Source: JBBROS01 sp965199595 (GTDB lineage: Bacteria > Pseudomonadota > Alphaproteobacteria > Acetobacterales > Acetobacteraceae). Taken from it: a DNA stretch of 64,000 bases. Position numbers and translations under genes: made by a program. Positions 8,165 to 18,002 of this stretch are shown piece after piece. The notes below the pieces were generated by a model. That model saw only the letters and a program-made list of their open reading frames with translations. It was not told the DNA's origin and searched no databases. The stretch's first letter is position 1; every line of letters begins with the position of its first letter. The stretch covers positions 1,736,001-1,800,000 of the forward strand of contig OZ241182.1 in NCBI GenBank assembly GCA_965199595.1. Direction: 5' to 3'.

Positions 8165-9568
8165 CTACTCCGCCACAACAGCGCACGCCGCGGCCGACCG
8201 GCCAGCCACCGCGCCGAGTGCCACGGCGGAGAGAAGGCCATTGCCGGACAGGTAGCCCGAGGCGACCCGGCCGGACACGCCGCATGCAGCCCCCCCGGCC
8301 GCGAACAGGTTGGCGAACGGCTGGCCCGCTTCGTCCAGCACCCGGCCCACCCCATCCACCGCCAGCCCGCCCTGGGTGTGGAACAGCGCGCCAGTGACCC
8401 GCACGGCGCAGTAGGGCGGCTGCAACGCCGGCACGCCCGCGAAGCTCCGGCCATGCCGGTCCGTGCTGCCGTCCCGCGTGTGCGCCTCGGCCTCCCGCAC
8501 GGACCCGGCCAGCGCCTCGCCCGGCACCTTCATCGCGGTGGCGAGCGTGACCAGGTCCGGGGCGCACAGAATGACGCCGGCCGCTTCGGCATTCCGGAAA
8601 TCCTCGAACTGGCGCGCGATGGCGGCGATGCGGCTGTCGAACACCGTCCAGGCGATGCCGCCGGGCTGGCGCAGCACGGCGGCGGCCTGCTCGGAATAGC
8701 CGTGCGCCTCGTCCGAGAAGCGTTCGCCCGCCGTGTTCACCTGGATGCCGCCCTCGGTGATGCTGGCCCAGGTGATCAGGATGCCGGCGGGGTGCGCGAC
8801 GGAGCCGTGGCCCTGGTGCCCCGAGAGGTGCCGGGTGGCGGCGCCCAGCGCCTCGCCCCAGAGCAGCGCCTCGCCCTGGTTGCCGGGATGGCCGAAATAG
8901 AGGGCGTCCGACAGGTCCGGCACGTGCCGGGCCACCAGGCCGCGGTTGCCGCCATAGCCGTTGCAGGCGAGCACCAGGGCGTCGCAGCCGATGCGCTCCA
9001 CCGTCCCGTCCGGCCGGGCATAGGCCACGCCGGCGATGCGGCGGGCCGCCGTGGTATAGAGCGTGGTGACCTGGGCATCGCACAGCACGTCGGTCCCGGC
9101 CCCGGTGGCGGCGTGCGTCAGCCGGTCCATCAGCTCGGCGCCGGAGCGGGTGGGCAGGCCGTGCATGCGGCGGGCGGAGTGGCCGGGATAGTTGAAGTCC
9201 TCAATCACCGAGAAGGCCAGGCCGTGCGTATCGGCGAGCCATTCCAGCACCGCGCCGCACTGCCGGGTGAGGGCCTCGACGAGCGCCGGGTCGGGCTCGT
9301 TCCGCGCCTTGGCCATGATGTCGGCGGCAAAGCGCTCCGGGCTGTCCTCGATGCCGGCGGCGCGCTGCCACCGCGTGCCCGCGGCGGGCACCAGCCCGGC
9401 GGAGAGCGCCGTCGAGCCGCGGGGCAGGGGATCGCGCTCCAGCACCAGCACCGCGGCCCCTGCGGCCTGGGCACTCAGGGCGGCGACCAGGCCAGCCGCC
9501 CCGGCACCGATGATGATGACCGGGACATGCGCCTCGAACGCGATGCCGGCCGCGGGTTCGACGCTCAT
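8165..9568 (-). CDS. FAD-dependent reductase (fumarate reductase/ketosteroid dehydrogenase-like)
   Basis: A 467-residue FAD_binding_2 flavoprotein. The dinucleotide fingerprint VIIIGAGAAGLVAAL is at about residues 17-31, followed by LERDPLPRGSTALSAGLVPAAGT. A C-terminal GGAACGVSGRVASGYLSGNGLLSAVALG closes the FAD site. Relatives reduce or introduce C=C bonds next to carbonyl or carboxylate groups. No signal peptide is present, so it is cytoplasmic. It is the last gene of a ten-gene operon and overlaps the preceding hydrolase by 4 bases. In this context it may reduce or desaturate a dicarboxylate or imide intermediate; that role is inference. Confidence 0.8.
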   Translation of the reverse strand: MSVEPAAGIAFEAHVPVIIIGAGAAGLVAALSAQAAGAAVLVLERDPLPRGSTALSAGLVPAAGTRWQRAAGIEDSPERFAADIMAKARNEPDPALVEALTRQCGAVLEWLADTHGLAFSVIEDFNYPGHSARRMHGLPTRSGAELMDRLTHAATGAGTDVLCDAQVTTLYTTAARRIAGVAYARPDGTVERIGCDALVLACNGYGGNRGLVARHVPDLSDALYFGHPGNQGEALLWGEALGAATRHLSGHQGHGSVAHPAGILITWASITEGGIQVNTAGERFSDEAHGYSEQAAAVLRQPGGIAWTVFDSRIAAIARQFEDFRNAEAAGVILCAPDLVTLATAMKVPGEALAGSVREAEAHTRDGSTDRHGRSFAGVPALQPPYCAVRVTGALFHTQGGLAVDGVGRVLDEAGQPFANLFAAGGAACGVSGRVASGYLSGNGLLSAVALGAVAGRSAAACAVVAE

Positions 9569-10170
9569 GCCAGCTCCCCCAGCACGGTGGCGATGTCCGC
9601 CACGCGGCAGACCGGGCGCAGCGCGTCGATGGCGGTGCGGTGCACGGACCCGGTGAAGGCGGCGCAGCCATCCTCCAGCACCGTCACGTCGAAGTCGCGC
9701 ACATGCGCCTCCCGCACGGTGGAGGCGACGCCGCCATTGGTGACGATGCCGCAGGCGAGCAGCCGGGTGATGCCGCAGCGGCGCAGCACCCATTCCAGCC
9801 GGCTCATGTAGAAGGCGGAATAGGCCACCTTCTCGACGGAGAGATCGGCGGGCTGCAGCAGGTCCACCATCTGATGGCCCCAGGCGCCGGGGCAGAAATC
9901 ACCCTTTCGCAGGAAGGGGCGCAGCGTCAGCAGGTGCGGCGAGATCAGCGGCTCGCCGCCGCGGCCCGGCACAAGCGTGAACTGCGTCTGCACCACCCAG
10001 CCGCCGCCCCGGCGCAGGCGGTCGGCCAGCGGCTTCAGCCGGGCAGGCAGGGCGGCGATGCCCGGCGTGCCCAGGCCGGCGCGGCCATAGGCGCCGTCCG
10101 GATGCACGAAGTCGTTCTGCAGGTCACACACCAGCAGCGCGGTGGCGCCGAGGGAGGCCACGGCACTCAT
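9565..10170 (-). CDS. Isochorismatase-like hydrolase lacking the catalytic cysteine
   Basis: A 201-residue isochorismatase/cysteine-hydrolase family protein. The family aspartate is Asp16 in LLVCDLQNDF, and the lysine lies in VEKVAYSAF. The block that normally reads T-N-x-C-V is T-N-G-G-V here, with Gly147 in place of the nucleophilic cysteine. True isochorismatases also have a non-cysteine residue at this place, whereas amidases of the family (nicotinamidase, N-carbamoylsarcosine amidase, maleamate amidase) need the cysteine. Simple amide hydrolysis is therefore doubtful despite the hydantoinase neighbours. It is coupled by 4-base overlaps to the hyuA-like gene before it and the flavoprotein gene after it. 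Confidence 0.82.
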   Translation of the reverse strand: MSAVASLGATALLVCDLQNDFVHPDGAYGRAGLGTPGIAALPARLKPLADRLRRGGGWVVQTQFTLVPGRGGEPLISPHLLTLRPFLRKGDFCPGAWGHQMVDLLQPADLSVEKVAYSAFYMSRLEWVLRRCGITRLLACGIVTNGGVASTVREAHVRDFDVTVLEDGCAAFTGSVHRTAIDALRPVCRVADIATVLGELA

Positions 10171-12212
10171 GCGCGCGTCACGATCACGTTGCCCAGATGG
10201 TCCACGCGGGCGACCAGGCCGGGGTCGATCACCGTGGTGGCGTCCGGCTGCTCCAGGATGGCGGGCCCGGGGATCTCGGCCCCCACCGGCAGCGCCAGGC
10301 GGTCATGCACCGTGGCGGTGTGCCAGCCGCCGAACCACACCGGCCGCGTCCCCCGGTCCGCGGCTGCCATCGAGGCCGCGGCATCCGGCGCCAGGGCGGA
10401 GAGGTCGAAGTGCGGCCGGCGGCCGATGGCGGCGGTGCGCAGGTTCACCAGGCGCACGCCCACGCCCGGCAGCACGCGGCCGAACTGCGCGTGATAGGCC
10501 CGCTCGAACGCCTCGCGGAGCAAGGCGGCGGTCACGCCGGTGCTGCCGTTCCGCACGGTGAGCGGCAGCGGCACCGCGACGGTATGGGTCTGCCCGGCAT
10601 AGTGCATATCAGCCTCGAACACCGTGGTGATCCCGTCCATCGCCAGCCCGGCCGCCTCCACCACGCCGCGGGCGGTTGCGGCCTCGGCCACCAGGCGGCG
10701 GTCGAGGCCCGCGACGTCCACCCCCTCCAGCGCCAGGTTCACCGTCTGCACCTGGTCGTGCCGGATGTCGGCGATGATGCAGCCCAGCGCGGAGGTGACG
10801 CCGGGGAAGCGCGGCACCAGCGCCGCCTTCATGCCGACATCGCGGATCAGCGCGCCCACGTGCAGCGCGCCGCCGCCGCCGAACGGCACGGCGGCGAAGC
10901 GCTGCGGGTCATGCCCGCGCTCGATGGAGACCAGCCGGATCGCCCCGGCCATGCGGGCGTTGGCGACGCGGATGATGGCCTCCGCCGCCGCCTCCGCGCC
11001 CAGGCCGAGCCTGGTGCCGACATGGTCCAGGATCGCGGTGCGGGCGGCGGCCACGTCGAGCCGGGCCAGCGCGCCGCCGATCGGCCGTTCGGCGTTGATG
11101 CGGCCCAGCACGACGTTGGCGTCGGTCAGGGTGGGGCGCGTGCCGCCCTGGCCGTAGCTGACCGGCCCGGGGCGTGATCCCGCGCTTTCCGGGCCCACCT
11201 GCAGCAGCCCCCCGGCATCCACCGCCGCGATGGAGCCGCCGCCGGCGCCGATGGTGGTGATCTCGATCATCGGCGTGCGGATCACCAGGCCGAACTCGAT
11301 GGTGGCCTGCGCCGCCAGCGACACGCCGCCGCCCACCACCAGCGACACGTCGAAGGAGGTGCCGCCCAGATCCCCGGTGATGACATCGGGGTATCCCGCC
11401 GCCGCCGCGATGGCTGCCGCGGCGATCACGCCCGCCGCCGGGCCGGAGAGGGCGGTGCGGACCGGCAGGCGGCGCGCGGTGGCGGTGGACATGACGCCGC
11501 CGTTGGACTGCACGATGTGGAACTGCCCGGCAAATCCCTCCGCCGCCAGCGCCTGGTCCAGCTTGCCCAGGTAGCTGCCGACCACGGGCTGCAGATAGGC
11601 GTTGAGCGCGGTGGTCGAGGTGCGCTCGAACTCCCGGATCTCCGGCAGGATCTGGCTGGAGCAGGCGAGGTTGCCGTTGGGCCAAACCGCCTCGGCCGCC
11701 GCCAGCGCCGCCATCTCGTTGGCCGGGTTGGCGTAGGCGTTGATGAAGACGATGGCCAGCGCCTCGGCGCCGTGTTCGAGCAGGTGCCGGGCCAGGGCCT
11801 GCACGGCGGCCGGATCGACGGCCTGGCGGATGCTGCCATCGGCCAGGGTGCGCTCATCCACCTCCAGCCGCATGTCGCGGTCCACCACGGGCACGAAGTC
11901 GCCCCATAGGCCCCAGGTCTGCCGCCGGTCGCGCCGCCGCATCTCCAGCACGTCGCGGAATCCGGCGGTGGTGATCAGGCCCACGCGCGCGCCCTTGCGC
12001 TCCAGCAGCGCGTTGGTGCCCACGGTGGTGCCGTGCACGATGGAGCCGAGCGCCGACACCGCGCCGAAGGTCTTGAGGCCGCGCAGGAAGCCCACGGCCT
12101 CGTCGCCGCGGTTGGAAGGCACCTTGGCGGTGCGGAAGGCGCCCTCGGTGTCGTCGTAGAGGAACATGTCGGTGAAGGTGCCGCCGACATCCACGCCCAC
12201 CACGCGGCTCAT
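10167..12212 (-). CDS. hyuA: Hydantoinase/oxoprolinase subunit A
   Basis: A 681-residue HyuA-type subunit of the ATP-dependent cyclic-amide hydrolases (N-methylhydantoinase, 5-oxoprolinase, caprolactamase). The N-terminal ASKHA phosphate loop GVDVGGTFTD is at about residues 5-14, followed by VHGTTVGTNALLERKGA. The middle carries TGDLGGTSFDVSLVVGGG and the C-terminal part RFAAVPFGGGGALHVG. Length is normal for the family. The gene starts with an ATGA overlap with hyuB, so the two subunits are probably made in equal amounts. The protein is cytoplasmic. The substrate cannot be told from sequence; the operon context points to a cyclic amide or imide. Confidence 0.93.
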   Translation of the reverse strand: MSRVVGVDVGGTFTDMFLYDDTEGAFRTAKVPSNRGDEAVGFLRGLKTFGAVSALGSIVHGTTVGTNALLERKGARVGLITTAGFRDVLEMRRRDRRQTWGLWGDFVPVVDRDMRLEVDERTLADGSIRQAVDPAAVQALARHLLEHGAEALAIVFINAYANPANEMAALAAAEAVWPNGNLACSSQILPEIREFERTSTTALNAYLQPVVGSYLGKLDQALAAEGFAGQFHIVQSNGGVMSTATARRLPVRTALSGPAAGVIAAAAIAAAAGYPDVITGDLGGTSFDVSLVVGGGVSLAAQATIEFGLVIRTPMIEITTIGAGGGSIAAVDAGGLLQVGPESAGSRPGPVSYGQGGTRPTLTDANVVLGRINAERPIGGALARLDVAAARTAILDHVGTRLGLGAEAAAEAIIRVANARMAGAIRLVSIERGHDPQRFAAVPFGGGGALHVGALIRDVGMKAALVPRFPGVTSALGCIIADIRHDQVQTVNLALEGVDVAGLDRRLVAEAATARGVVEAAGLAMDGITTVFEADMHYAGQTHTVAVPLPLTVRNGSTGVTAALLREAFERAYHAQFGRVLPGVGVRLVNLRTAAIGRRPHFDLSALAPDAAASMAAADRGTRPVWFGGWHTATVHDRLALPVGAEIPGPAILEQPDATTVIDPGLVARVDHLGNVIVTRA

Positions 12213-13852
12213 GCTGCGTCACCGCCGACGTAGCCGAACCGTTGGTCGCGTTTCGCGGCCGCGGCGTCGCGCCCGTCCGGCAGGCCCCAGCCGCCGCCGC
12301 CCGGGGTTTCCAGCCGCACCCGGCGCCCGGCCCGCACCGAGACGCCCGTCACCTTGGAGACCAGCTCCGGGCTGCGCGCGCCGTCATCGGACTGCCAGGT
12401 GAACCGGTTGCGCGCACCCGAGCCGCCGCCTCGCACGCCGAAGGGTCCCACGGTGCCGCGCTCGCCCAGCAGCGACACCTCGGCATCGGTCAGCACCTCG
12501 ATCTCATAGACGGCGCCCAGCCCGCCGCGATGCGTGCCGGTGCCGCCGGAATCCGGGCGCAGCGCCCATTGGGTGAACAGCACGGGATAGGCGGCTTCCA
12601 GGATCTCCACGGGCGGGATGGTGGCGGTGGAGATGGGGTTGTTGGCGTGGCTGAGCCCGTCCGATTCCGGGTTGCCGCCCATGCCGCCGCCGAAGAAGCT
12701 GAACATCACCCAGCGCGAGCCATCGGCGCGGTGCCCGGCCAGGGACAGCGCGTTGATGGTGCCGAAGGGGGCGGCGGTGGCGCGGGCCGGGTCGGCTTCG
12801 GCCAGGGCGCCGAGCACGACGCCGATCAGCCGCAGGATCGTCTCGGTGTAGCCCGCCATCGGCCGTGGCGGCCCGGCGGCCAGCAGCGTGCTGTCCGGCA
12901 CGACGAAGCTGATCGGGCGCAGGCACCCGGCATTGGCCGGCACGGCGGTGAACACGTGCTTCAGCGCCACGTAGCAGGCGGCGATGGTGGTGGCGTAGGA
13001 GATGTTGACGGGCCCCTGGGTGGGCGGCGAGGACCGGGAGAAGTCCATCACCATGGTGTCGCCCCGGATGGTGAGGTCGAGCGCCACGGTGAGCGTGGCC
13101 GCGGTGATGCCGTCATTGTCCAGCACGTCCTCGAAGGCGTACTGCCCGTCCGGCAGGTCGCTTATGGCGGCGCGCATCATCGCCTCCGCCCGGTTGGAGA
13201 AGGCGACGAAGGCCTCCGCCACCACGGCGTCGCCATACTCGTCCAGCAGCCCGTGCAGCCGGCGCTCGCCCAGGTCCAGCGCGCCGAGCTGACCGTTCAG
13301 GTCGCCCCAGTTCGAGGTGGGCACGCGGGAGTTCGCCGCCAGGATGTCCAGCAGGTCGTTGTTCATCCGCCCGGCGGCGATCAGCTTCACCGGCGGGATG
13401 CGCATGCCCTCCTGGAAGCTTTCGGTGGCGCGTGGGTTGTAGCCGCCGGGCACGTTGCCGCCGATGTCCAGCCAGTGCCCGGCCGATGCCATCCAGCAGA
13501 ACAGCGCACCATCGCGGAACACCGGGCGCACCAGGCGGAAATCGTTGAGATGGGTGCCGCCGGCATAGGGGTCGTTGAACAGGAAGGTGTCGTGGGGCTC
13601 GAGGCCACCGTCGCGGCCGACCTTGTCGATCACCGCCTTCACGGCAAAGGCCATGGCGCCGACGAAGATCGGCAGGCCCGAGGCCCCCTGCACCAGCGTG
13701 TCGCCGGTCTCGGCATGATACAGGCCGTGGCAGGCGTCCTTGGCCTCGGCGATGATCGGGTTGAAGGCGGCGCGATACAGCGTCGCGTCCATCTCGTCGG
13801 CGATCTGGGTCAGGCGGCCGTCGAGGATGGCGAGGGTGACGGGGTCGATCAC
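12209..13852 (-). CDS. hyuB: Hydantoinase/oxoprolinase subunit B
   Basis: A 547-residue HyuB-type partner subunit. Typical family features: the opening DPVTLAILDGRLTQIADEMDATLYRAAFNPI, then HETGD-like HAETGDTLVQGASGLPIFVG, FLFNDPYAGGTHLNDFRLVRPVF, and the C-terminal ERGTVGPFGVRGGGSGARNRF. The start is taken as GTG at 13852: it overlaps the upstream lyase stop as GTGA and gives the normal HyuB N-terminus, whereas no ATG occurs before residue 20. With subunit A it would open a lactam, hydantoin or imide ring with ATP hydrolysis. Confidence 0.92.
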   Translation of the reverse strand: MIDPVTLAILDGRLTQIADEMDATLYRAAFNPIIAEAKDACHGLYHAETGDTLVQGASGLPIFVGAMAFAVKAVIDKVGRDGGLEPHDTFLFNDPYAGGTHLNDFRLVRPVFRDGALFCWMASAGHWLDIGGNVPGGYNPRATESFQEGMRIPPVKLIAAGRMNNDLLDILAANSRVPTSNWGDLNGQLGALDLGERRLHGLLDEYGDAVVAEAFVAFSNRAEAMMRAAISDLPDGQYAFEDVLDNDGITAATLTVALDLTIRGDTMVMDFSRSSPPTQGPVNISYATTIAACYVALKHVFTAVPANAGCLRPISFVVPDSTLLAAGPPRPMAGYTETILRLIGVVLGALAEADPARATAAPFGTINALSLAGHRADGSRWVMFSFFGGGMGGNPESDGLSHANNPISTATIPPVEILEAAYPVLFTQWALRPDSGGTGTHRGGLGAVYEIEVLTDAEVSLLGERGTVGPFGVRGGGSGARNRFTWQSDDGARSPELVSKVTGVSVRAGRRVRLETPGGGGWGLPDGRDAAAAKRDQRFGYVGGDAA

Positions 13853-14718
13853 CGGCCGGGCTCCTCGTAGGTCGCGCCCAGGGCCAGCATCTCCGGCGTG
13901 CCGATCAGCGCGTTCAGCTGGGTGAAGTCGAACATGCGGCCGGCGAAGGGCAGGTTGCTGCCGTGCTCGGCCAGCGAGGCGTAGTAGCCCTGTGCCGTGC
14001 GGGCCAGGGCGCGCACGATGCCGCCGGGGAAGATGACGAGCCGGAAGCCCAGCGCCGCCAGCTCCGCCTGGGGCAGGGGCGGCGTGTCGCCGCCATCGAC
14101 GATGTTGGCCATCAGCGGGCACAGGCCGCGCAGCGCCGCCGTCACCTCCGCCAGCTGGCCGCGGCTCTGCGGCGCCTCCACGAACAGGATGTCGGCCCCG
14201 GCCTCCGCATAACGCCGGGCACGCTCGATGGCGGGGGCCAGGCCCTCCACCGCCACCGCGTCGGTGCGGGCGATGATCAGCGTGTCCTCGCTGGCCCGGG
14301 CGTCCAGCGCCGCGCGCACCTTGCCGACCATCTCCGCGGTGGGGATCAGCGACTTGTCGCGCAGGTGGCCGCAGCGCTTCGGCATGGTCTGGTCCTCCAG
14401 CTGGATCGCCGTGGCCCCGGCCCGCTCGAACACCCGCACGGTGCGCTGCACGTTCAGCGCGTTGCCGTAGCCGTTATCGGCATCGACGATCAGCGGCGTG
14501 GGCACCCGGTCGCGCAGCAGGGCGACGGTTTCGGCCACCTCGTTCATCGACACCAGCCCGATATCCGGCCGCCCCAGCCGGGTGTAGGCGATGGCGGCAC
14601 CGGACACGTACAGCGCCCTGAACCCGGCCGCTGCGGCAAGCGAGGCGGTGAGCGCGTCATAGACGCCGGGAGCGACGAGCAGCCCGTTCCGCAGATGGTC
14701 ACGCAAGGTTGGGGTCAT
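13849..14718 (-). CDS. Isocitrate lyase/PEP mutase family lyase
   Basis: A 289-residue member of the ICL/PEPM superfamily. The metal-binding segment DADNGYGNALNVQRTV and the loop MPKRCGHLRDKSLI are both intact. The Cys-Gly-His of that loop marks a carbon-carbon lyase (2-methylisocitrate, 2,3-dimethylmalate or related malate lyase) rather than a phosphonate mutase. Length matches PrpB and dimethylmalate lyase. Such enzymes split 2-hydroxy diacids into pyruvate or glyoxylate plus a second acid. It sits 2 bases after livF and overlaps hyuB. With the divergent aconitase-family pair it could form a hydratase-lyase module; the exact substrate is inferred, not shown. Confidence 0.87.
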   Translation of the reverse strand: MTPTLRDHLRNGLLVAPGVYDALTASLAAAAGFRALYVSGAAIAYTRLGRPDIGLVSMNEVAETVALLRDRVPTPLIVDADNGYGNALNVQRTVRVFERAGATAIQLEDQTMPKRCGHLRDKSLIPTAEMVGKVRAALDARASEDTLIIARTDAVAVEGLAPAIERARRYAEAGADILFVEAPQSRGQLAEVTAALRGLCPLMANIVDGGDTPPLPQAELAALGFRLVIFPGGIVRALARTAQGYYASLAEHGSNLPFAGRMFDFTQLNALIGTPEMLALGATYEEPGR

Positions 14719-14720
14719 GC

Positions 14721-15441
<721 letters not shown>

Positions 15442-15449
<8 letters not shown>

Positions 15450-16188
15450 GCGCGGCCATCCGCGCGGCGGCGCCGGCGCCGAGATAGGCCTCGATGACAG
15501 CCGGGTCGGCACAGACCTCGCGCGGCGGGCCGGCGGCGGTCATGCGGCCCTGCGCCAGCACATGGACGTGGGAACAGAGCTGCATCACCGCCTGCATGAC
15601 GTGCTCGATCATCAGGATGGTGATGCCGTCCGCCGCGAGACCCCGCAGCACCGGCAGCATGGCGGCGATCTCGGAGGGGTTGAGCCCGGCCAGCACCTCG
15701 TCCAGCAGCAACAGCTGCGGCTCGGTGGCCAGGGCGCGGGCCAGCTCCAGCCGCTTGCGCCCCGCCACGGTCAGGGCGGCGGCGGGCTTGTCCAGCTCCG
15801 CCTCCAGCCCGACCCGGATGGCGACGGCGGTGGCGCGGTCCAGCGCCGCCGCCCGGGGGCCGTGGCGCAGGTGCGCGCCCACGGCGATGTTCTCCCGCAC
15901 CGAGAGCCCGGCGAAGGGCTGCACGATCTGGAAGGTGCGGACGATCCCGCGCCGGGCCCGCAGGTGCGCGGCCTCCCCGGTCACGTCCGCGCCATTGAAC
16001 GTCACGCGGCCGGTGCTGGGCCGGGTGAAGCCGGCGATGATGGTGAACAGCGTGGTCTTGCCGGCGCCGTTGGGCCCGATCAGCCCGGTGATGCTGCCGC
16101 GCTGCACGTCCAGCGAGGCCTCGGCCACCGCCAGCAGCCCGCCGAAGCGCTTGCTGACACCCTCGACGCGGAGCAGGGGCGCACTCAT
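15442..16188 (-). CDS. LivG-type ABC transporter ATPase
   Basis: A 248-residue ATPase of the LivG type. Walker A GPNGAGKTT, Walker B LLLLDEVLAGLNP and HVMQAVMQLCSHVHVLAQG are present. The ABC signature reads LTVAGRKRLELARAL, where LivG proteins usually have L-x-x-G-x-x-(R/K)-x-L-E-(L/V)-A-R-A, so this is normal for the branch. The start at 16188 overlaps the livM-type gene as ATGA. The frame stays open far upstream inside livM, but those residues are not family-like. Confidence 0.92.
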
Positions 16189-17123
16189 CGCCGCCTGCCC
16201 ACCAGGCCGCCGGGCATGAAGGCGATGGCGGCGACCAGCAGCAGGCCGAACAGCACCTGGTCCAGCCCCGCGACGGCGCCGGGCACCAGGCGAGTGGCCT
16301 GCCCCAGCGCCTCCAGCGCCAGGCCGCCCAGCACCGGGCCCAGCACGGTGCCGACGCCGCCCACCACCGGGGCCAGCAGGGCGGCCACCGAGACGCCGGT
16401 GCCGTAGGCGATGCTTGAATCGATATACAAGTAGTATTGCAGATACAGCACGCCCGCCGCCGCGGTGATCCCGGCCGACAGGACCATGGCCCGCAGCTTC
16501 ACCGCGAAGGCGTCGATCCCCAGGGCCCGCGCCGCCTCCTCGTTCTCCCGCACCGCCGCGAGCTGGGCGCCGAAGCGGGAGCGGATGATGAGGCGGGTGA
16601 GCAGCAGCGCGCCGGCCACGCAGGCGAGGGCCACGTAGAAGAAGGTGGTGCGGCTGGCGAACTGGAAGTTGCCGGGCCGGGCATCGAGCCGCACCAGCAG
16701 GCCCGAGGCCCCACCCGTGATCGGCGCGGCGTTGACCAGGATGCGGAACACCTCGGCAAACGCCAGCGTGACCAGCGCGAAGTAGGAGCCGCGCAGCCCG
16801 GCGCGGAACACCATGGCACCGATGGCTCCGCCTGCCGCCGCCCCGGCGGCGATGCCGGCGCAGGCAGCGGCCCAGGCATTGACGCCGTAGCGCAGTTGCA
16901 GCACGGCGCTGACATAGGCGCCGGTGCCGTAGAAGGCGGCATGGCCGAAGGAGAGCTGCCCGGCCAGCCCGCCCAGGATGTTCCAGCCCTGCGCCGCAAG
17001 GATGACGATGAAGGCGCCGGCAAAGAAGTTCACCACGGTGTTGGCAGGGAACAGCAGCGGCACCGCGGCCAGCGCCGCCAGCAGCGCCGCCATCAGCCAG
17101 CCTCTCACGCCCGTGTGCCTCAT
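16185..17123 (-). CDS. LivM-type ABC transporter permease
   Basis: A 312-residue inner-membrane permease of the LivM class, with about eight to nine hydrophobic segments. The conserved block GWNILGGLAGQLSFGHAAFYGTGAYVSA lies in the first third and the EAA-like cytoplasmic loop AVRENEEAARALGIDAFAVKLRAM in the middle. Ends overlap livG (ATGA) and start overlaps livH (ATGA), consistent with fixed stoichiometry of the transporter. Confidence 0.92.
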   Translation of the reverse strand: MRHTGVRGWLMAALLAALAAVPLLFPANTVVNFFAGAFIVILAAQGWNILGGLAGQLSFGHAAFYGTGAYVSAVLQLRYGVNAWAAACAGIAAGAAAGGAIGAMVFRAGLRGSYFALVTLAFAEVFRILVNAAPITGGASGLLVRLDARPGNFQFASRTTFFYVALACVAGALLLTRLIIRSRFGAQLAAVRENEEAARALGIDAFAVKLRAMVLSAGITAAAGVLYLQYYLYIDSSIAYGTGVSVAALLAPVVGGVGTVLGPVLGGLALEALGQATRLVPGAVAGLDQVLFGLLLVAAIAFMPGGLVGRRR

Positions 17124-17992
17124 GCGCGGGCCCCGAACAACCCGGCGGGCCGCAGCAGCAGCACCAGGATGAACAGCACGAAGATTCCCACCTGGCCCAG
17201 GCTGTCACCCAGGAACAGCCCGCTCAGGCTCTCCACCACACCGATCAGCAGCCCGCCGATCAGCGCGCCCGGAATGGAGCCCATGCCGCCCAGCACCACG
17301 ATGGTGAAGGCCACCAGCACGAAGGCCTCGCCGGAGCGCGGGTTCACCGTGTAGCTCGGCATCAGCAGCCCGGCCGCCACCGCCAGGCAGGCGCAGCCGA
17401 TGCCGAAGGTGACGGCGAACACATGCGGCACGTCGATGCCCACCAGGCGCGCACCCAGATCCTCCTTCGCCACCGCACGGATGGCCCGCCCGGTGTCGGT
17501 CCGCGCCAGCACCGCCCACAGCAGCCCGGCCACCAGCACCGAGACCGCGAAGCCGATCAGCCGCGGCTGCGACAGCAGCATGGGGCCCACCGCCACCACG
17601 TCGAATGGGTCGTTGCCGTCCAATGACCGCGTGTCCGCGCCAAAGGCCACCTGCAGCCCGTTCTGGATGGCGATGGCCAGGCCCAGCGTGACCAGCAGCA
17701 CGTTGCTGTCCCGCCCGCCGCTGGCCGGGCCGATGACGAAGCGCTGCAGCGCGTAGCCCAGGGCGAAGAAGCCGGGCACCAGCGGCAGCATCGCCAGATA
17801 GGGGCTGATGCCGAGCAGCGTGCCCAGGCCCCACACCACGAACATGGCGCAGGTGAGCAGCGCGCCATGGGCGAAGTTGATGATGTGCAGCACGCCGTAG
17901 ATCAACGTGAGGCCGAGCGCGACCAGGGCATAGACCCCCCCGGTCAGCAGCCCGTTGGCGACTGCCTCGGCGATGATGGACGGCGCGTACAT
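17120..17992 (-). CDS. LivH-type ABC transporter permease
   Basis: A 290-residue inner-membrane permease of the LivH class. Typical segments: GGVYALVALGLTLIYGVLHIINFAHGALL near the N-terminus, then the coupling loop RTDTGRAIRAVAKEDLGARLVGIDV, and LGGMGSIPGALIGGLLIGVVESL toward the end. The start ATG at 17992 opens the family N-terminus and lies 10 bases after the binding-protein stop. Confidence 0.92.
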   Translation of the reverse strand: MYAPSIIAEAVANGLLTGGVYALVALGLTLIYGVLHIINFAHGALLTCAMFVVWGLGTLLGISPYLAMLPLVPGFFALGYALQRFVIGPASGGRDSNVLLVTLGLAIAIQNGLQVAFGADTRSLDGNDPFDVVAVGPMLLSQPRLIGFAVSVLVAGLLWAVLARTDTGRAIRAVAKEDLGARLVGIDVPHVFAVTFGIGCACLAVAAGLLMPSYTVNPRSGEAFVLVAFTIVVLGGMGSIPGALIGGLLIGVVESLSGLFLGDSLGQVGIFVLFILVLLLRPAGLFGARA

Positions 17993-18002
17993 AAGGGCCG
18001 GG

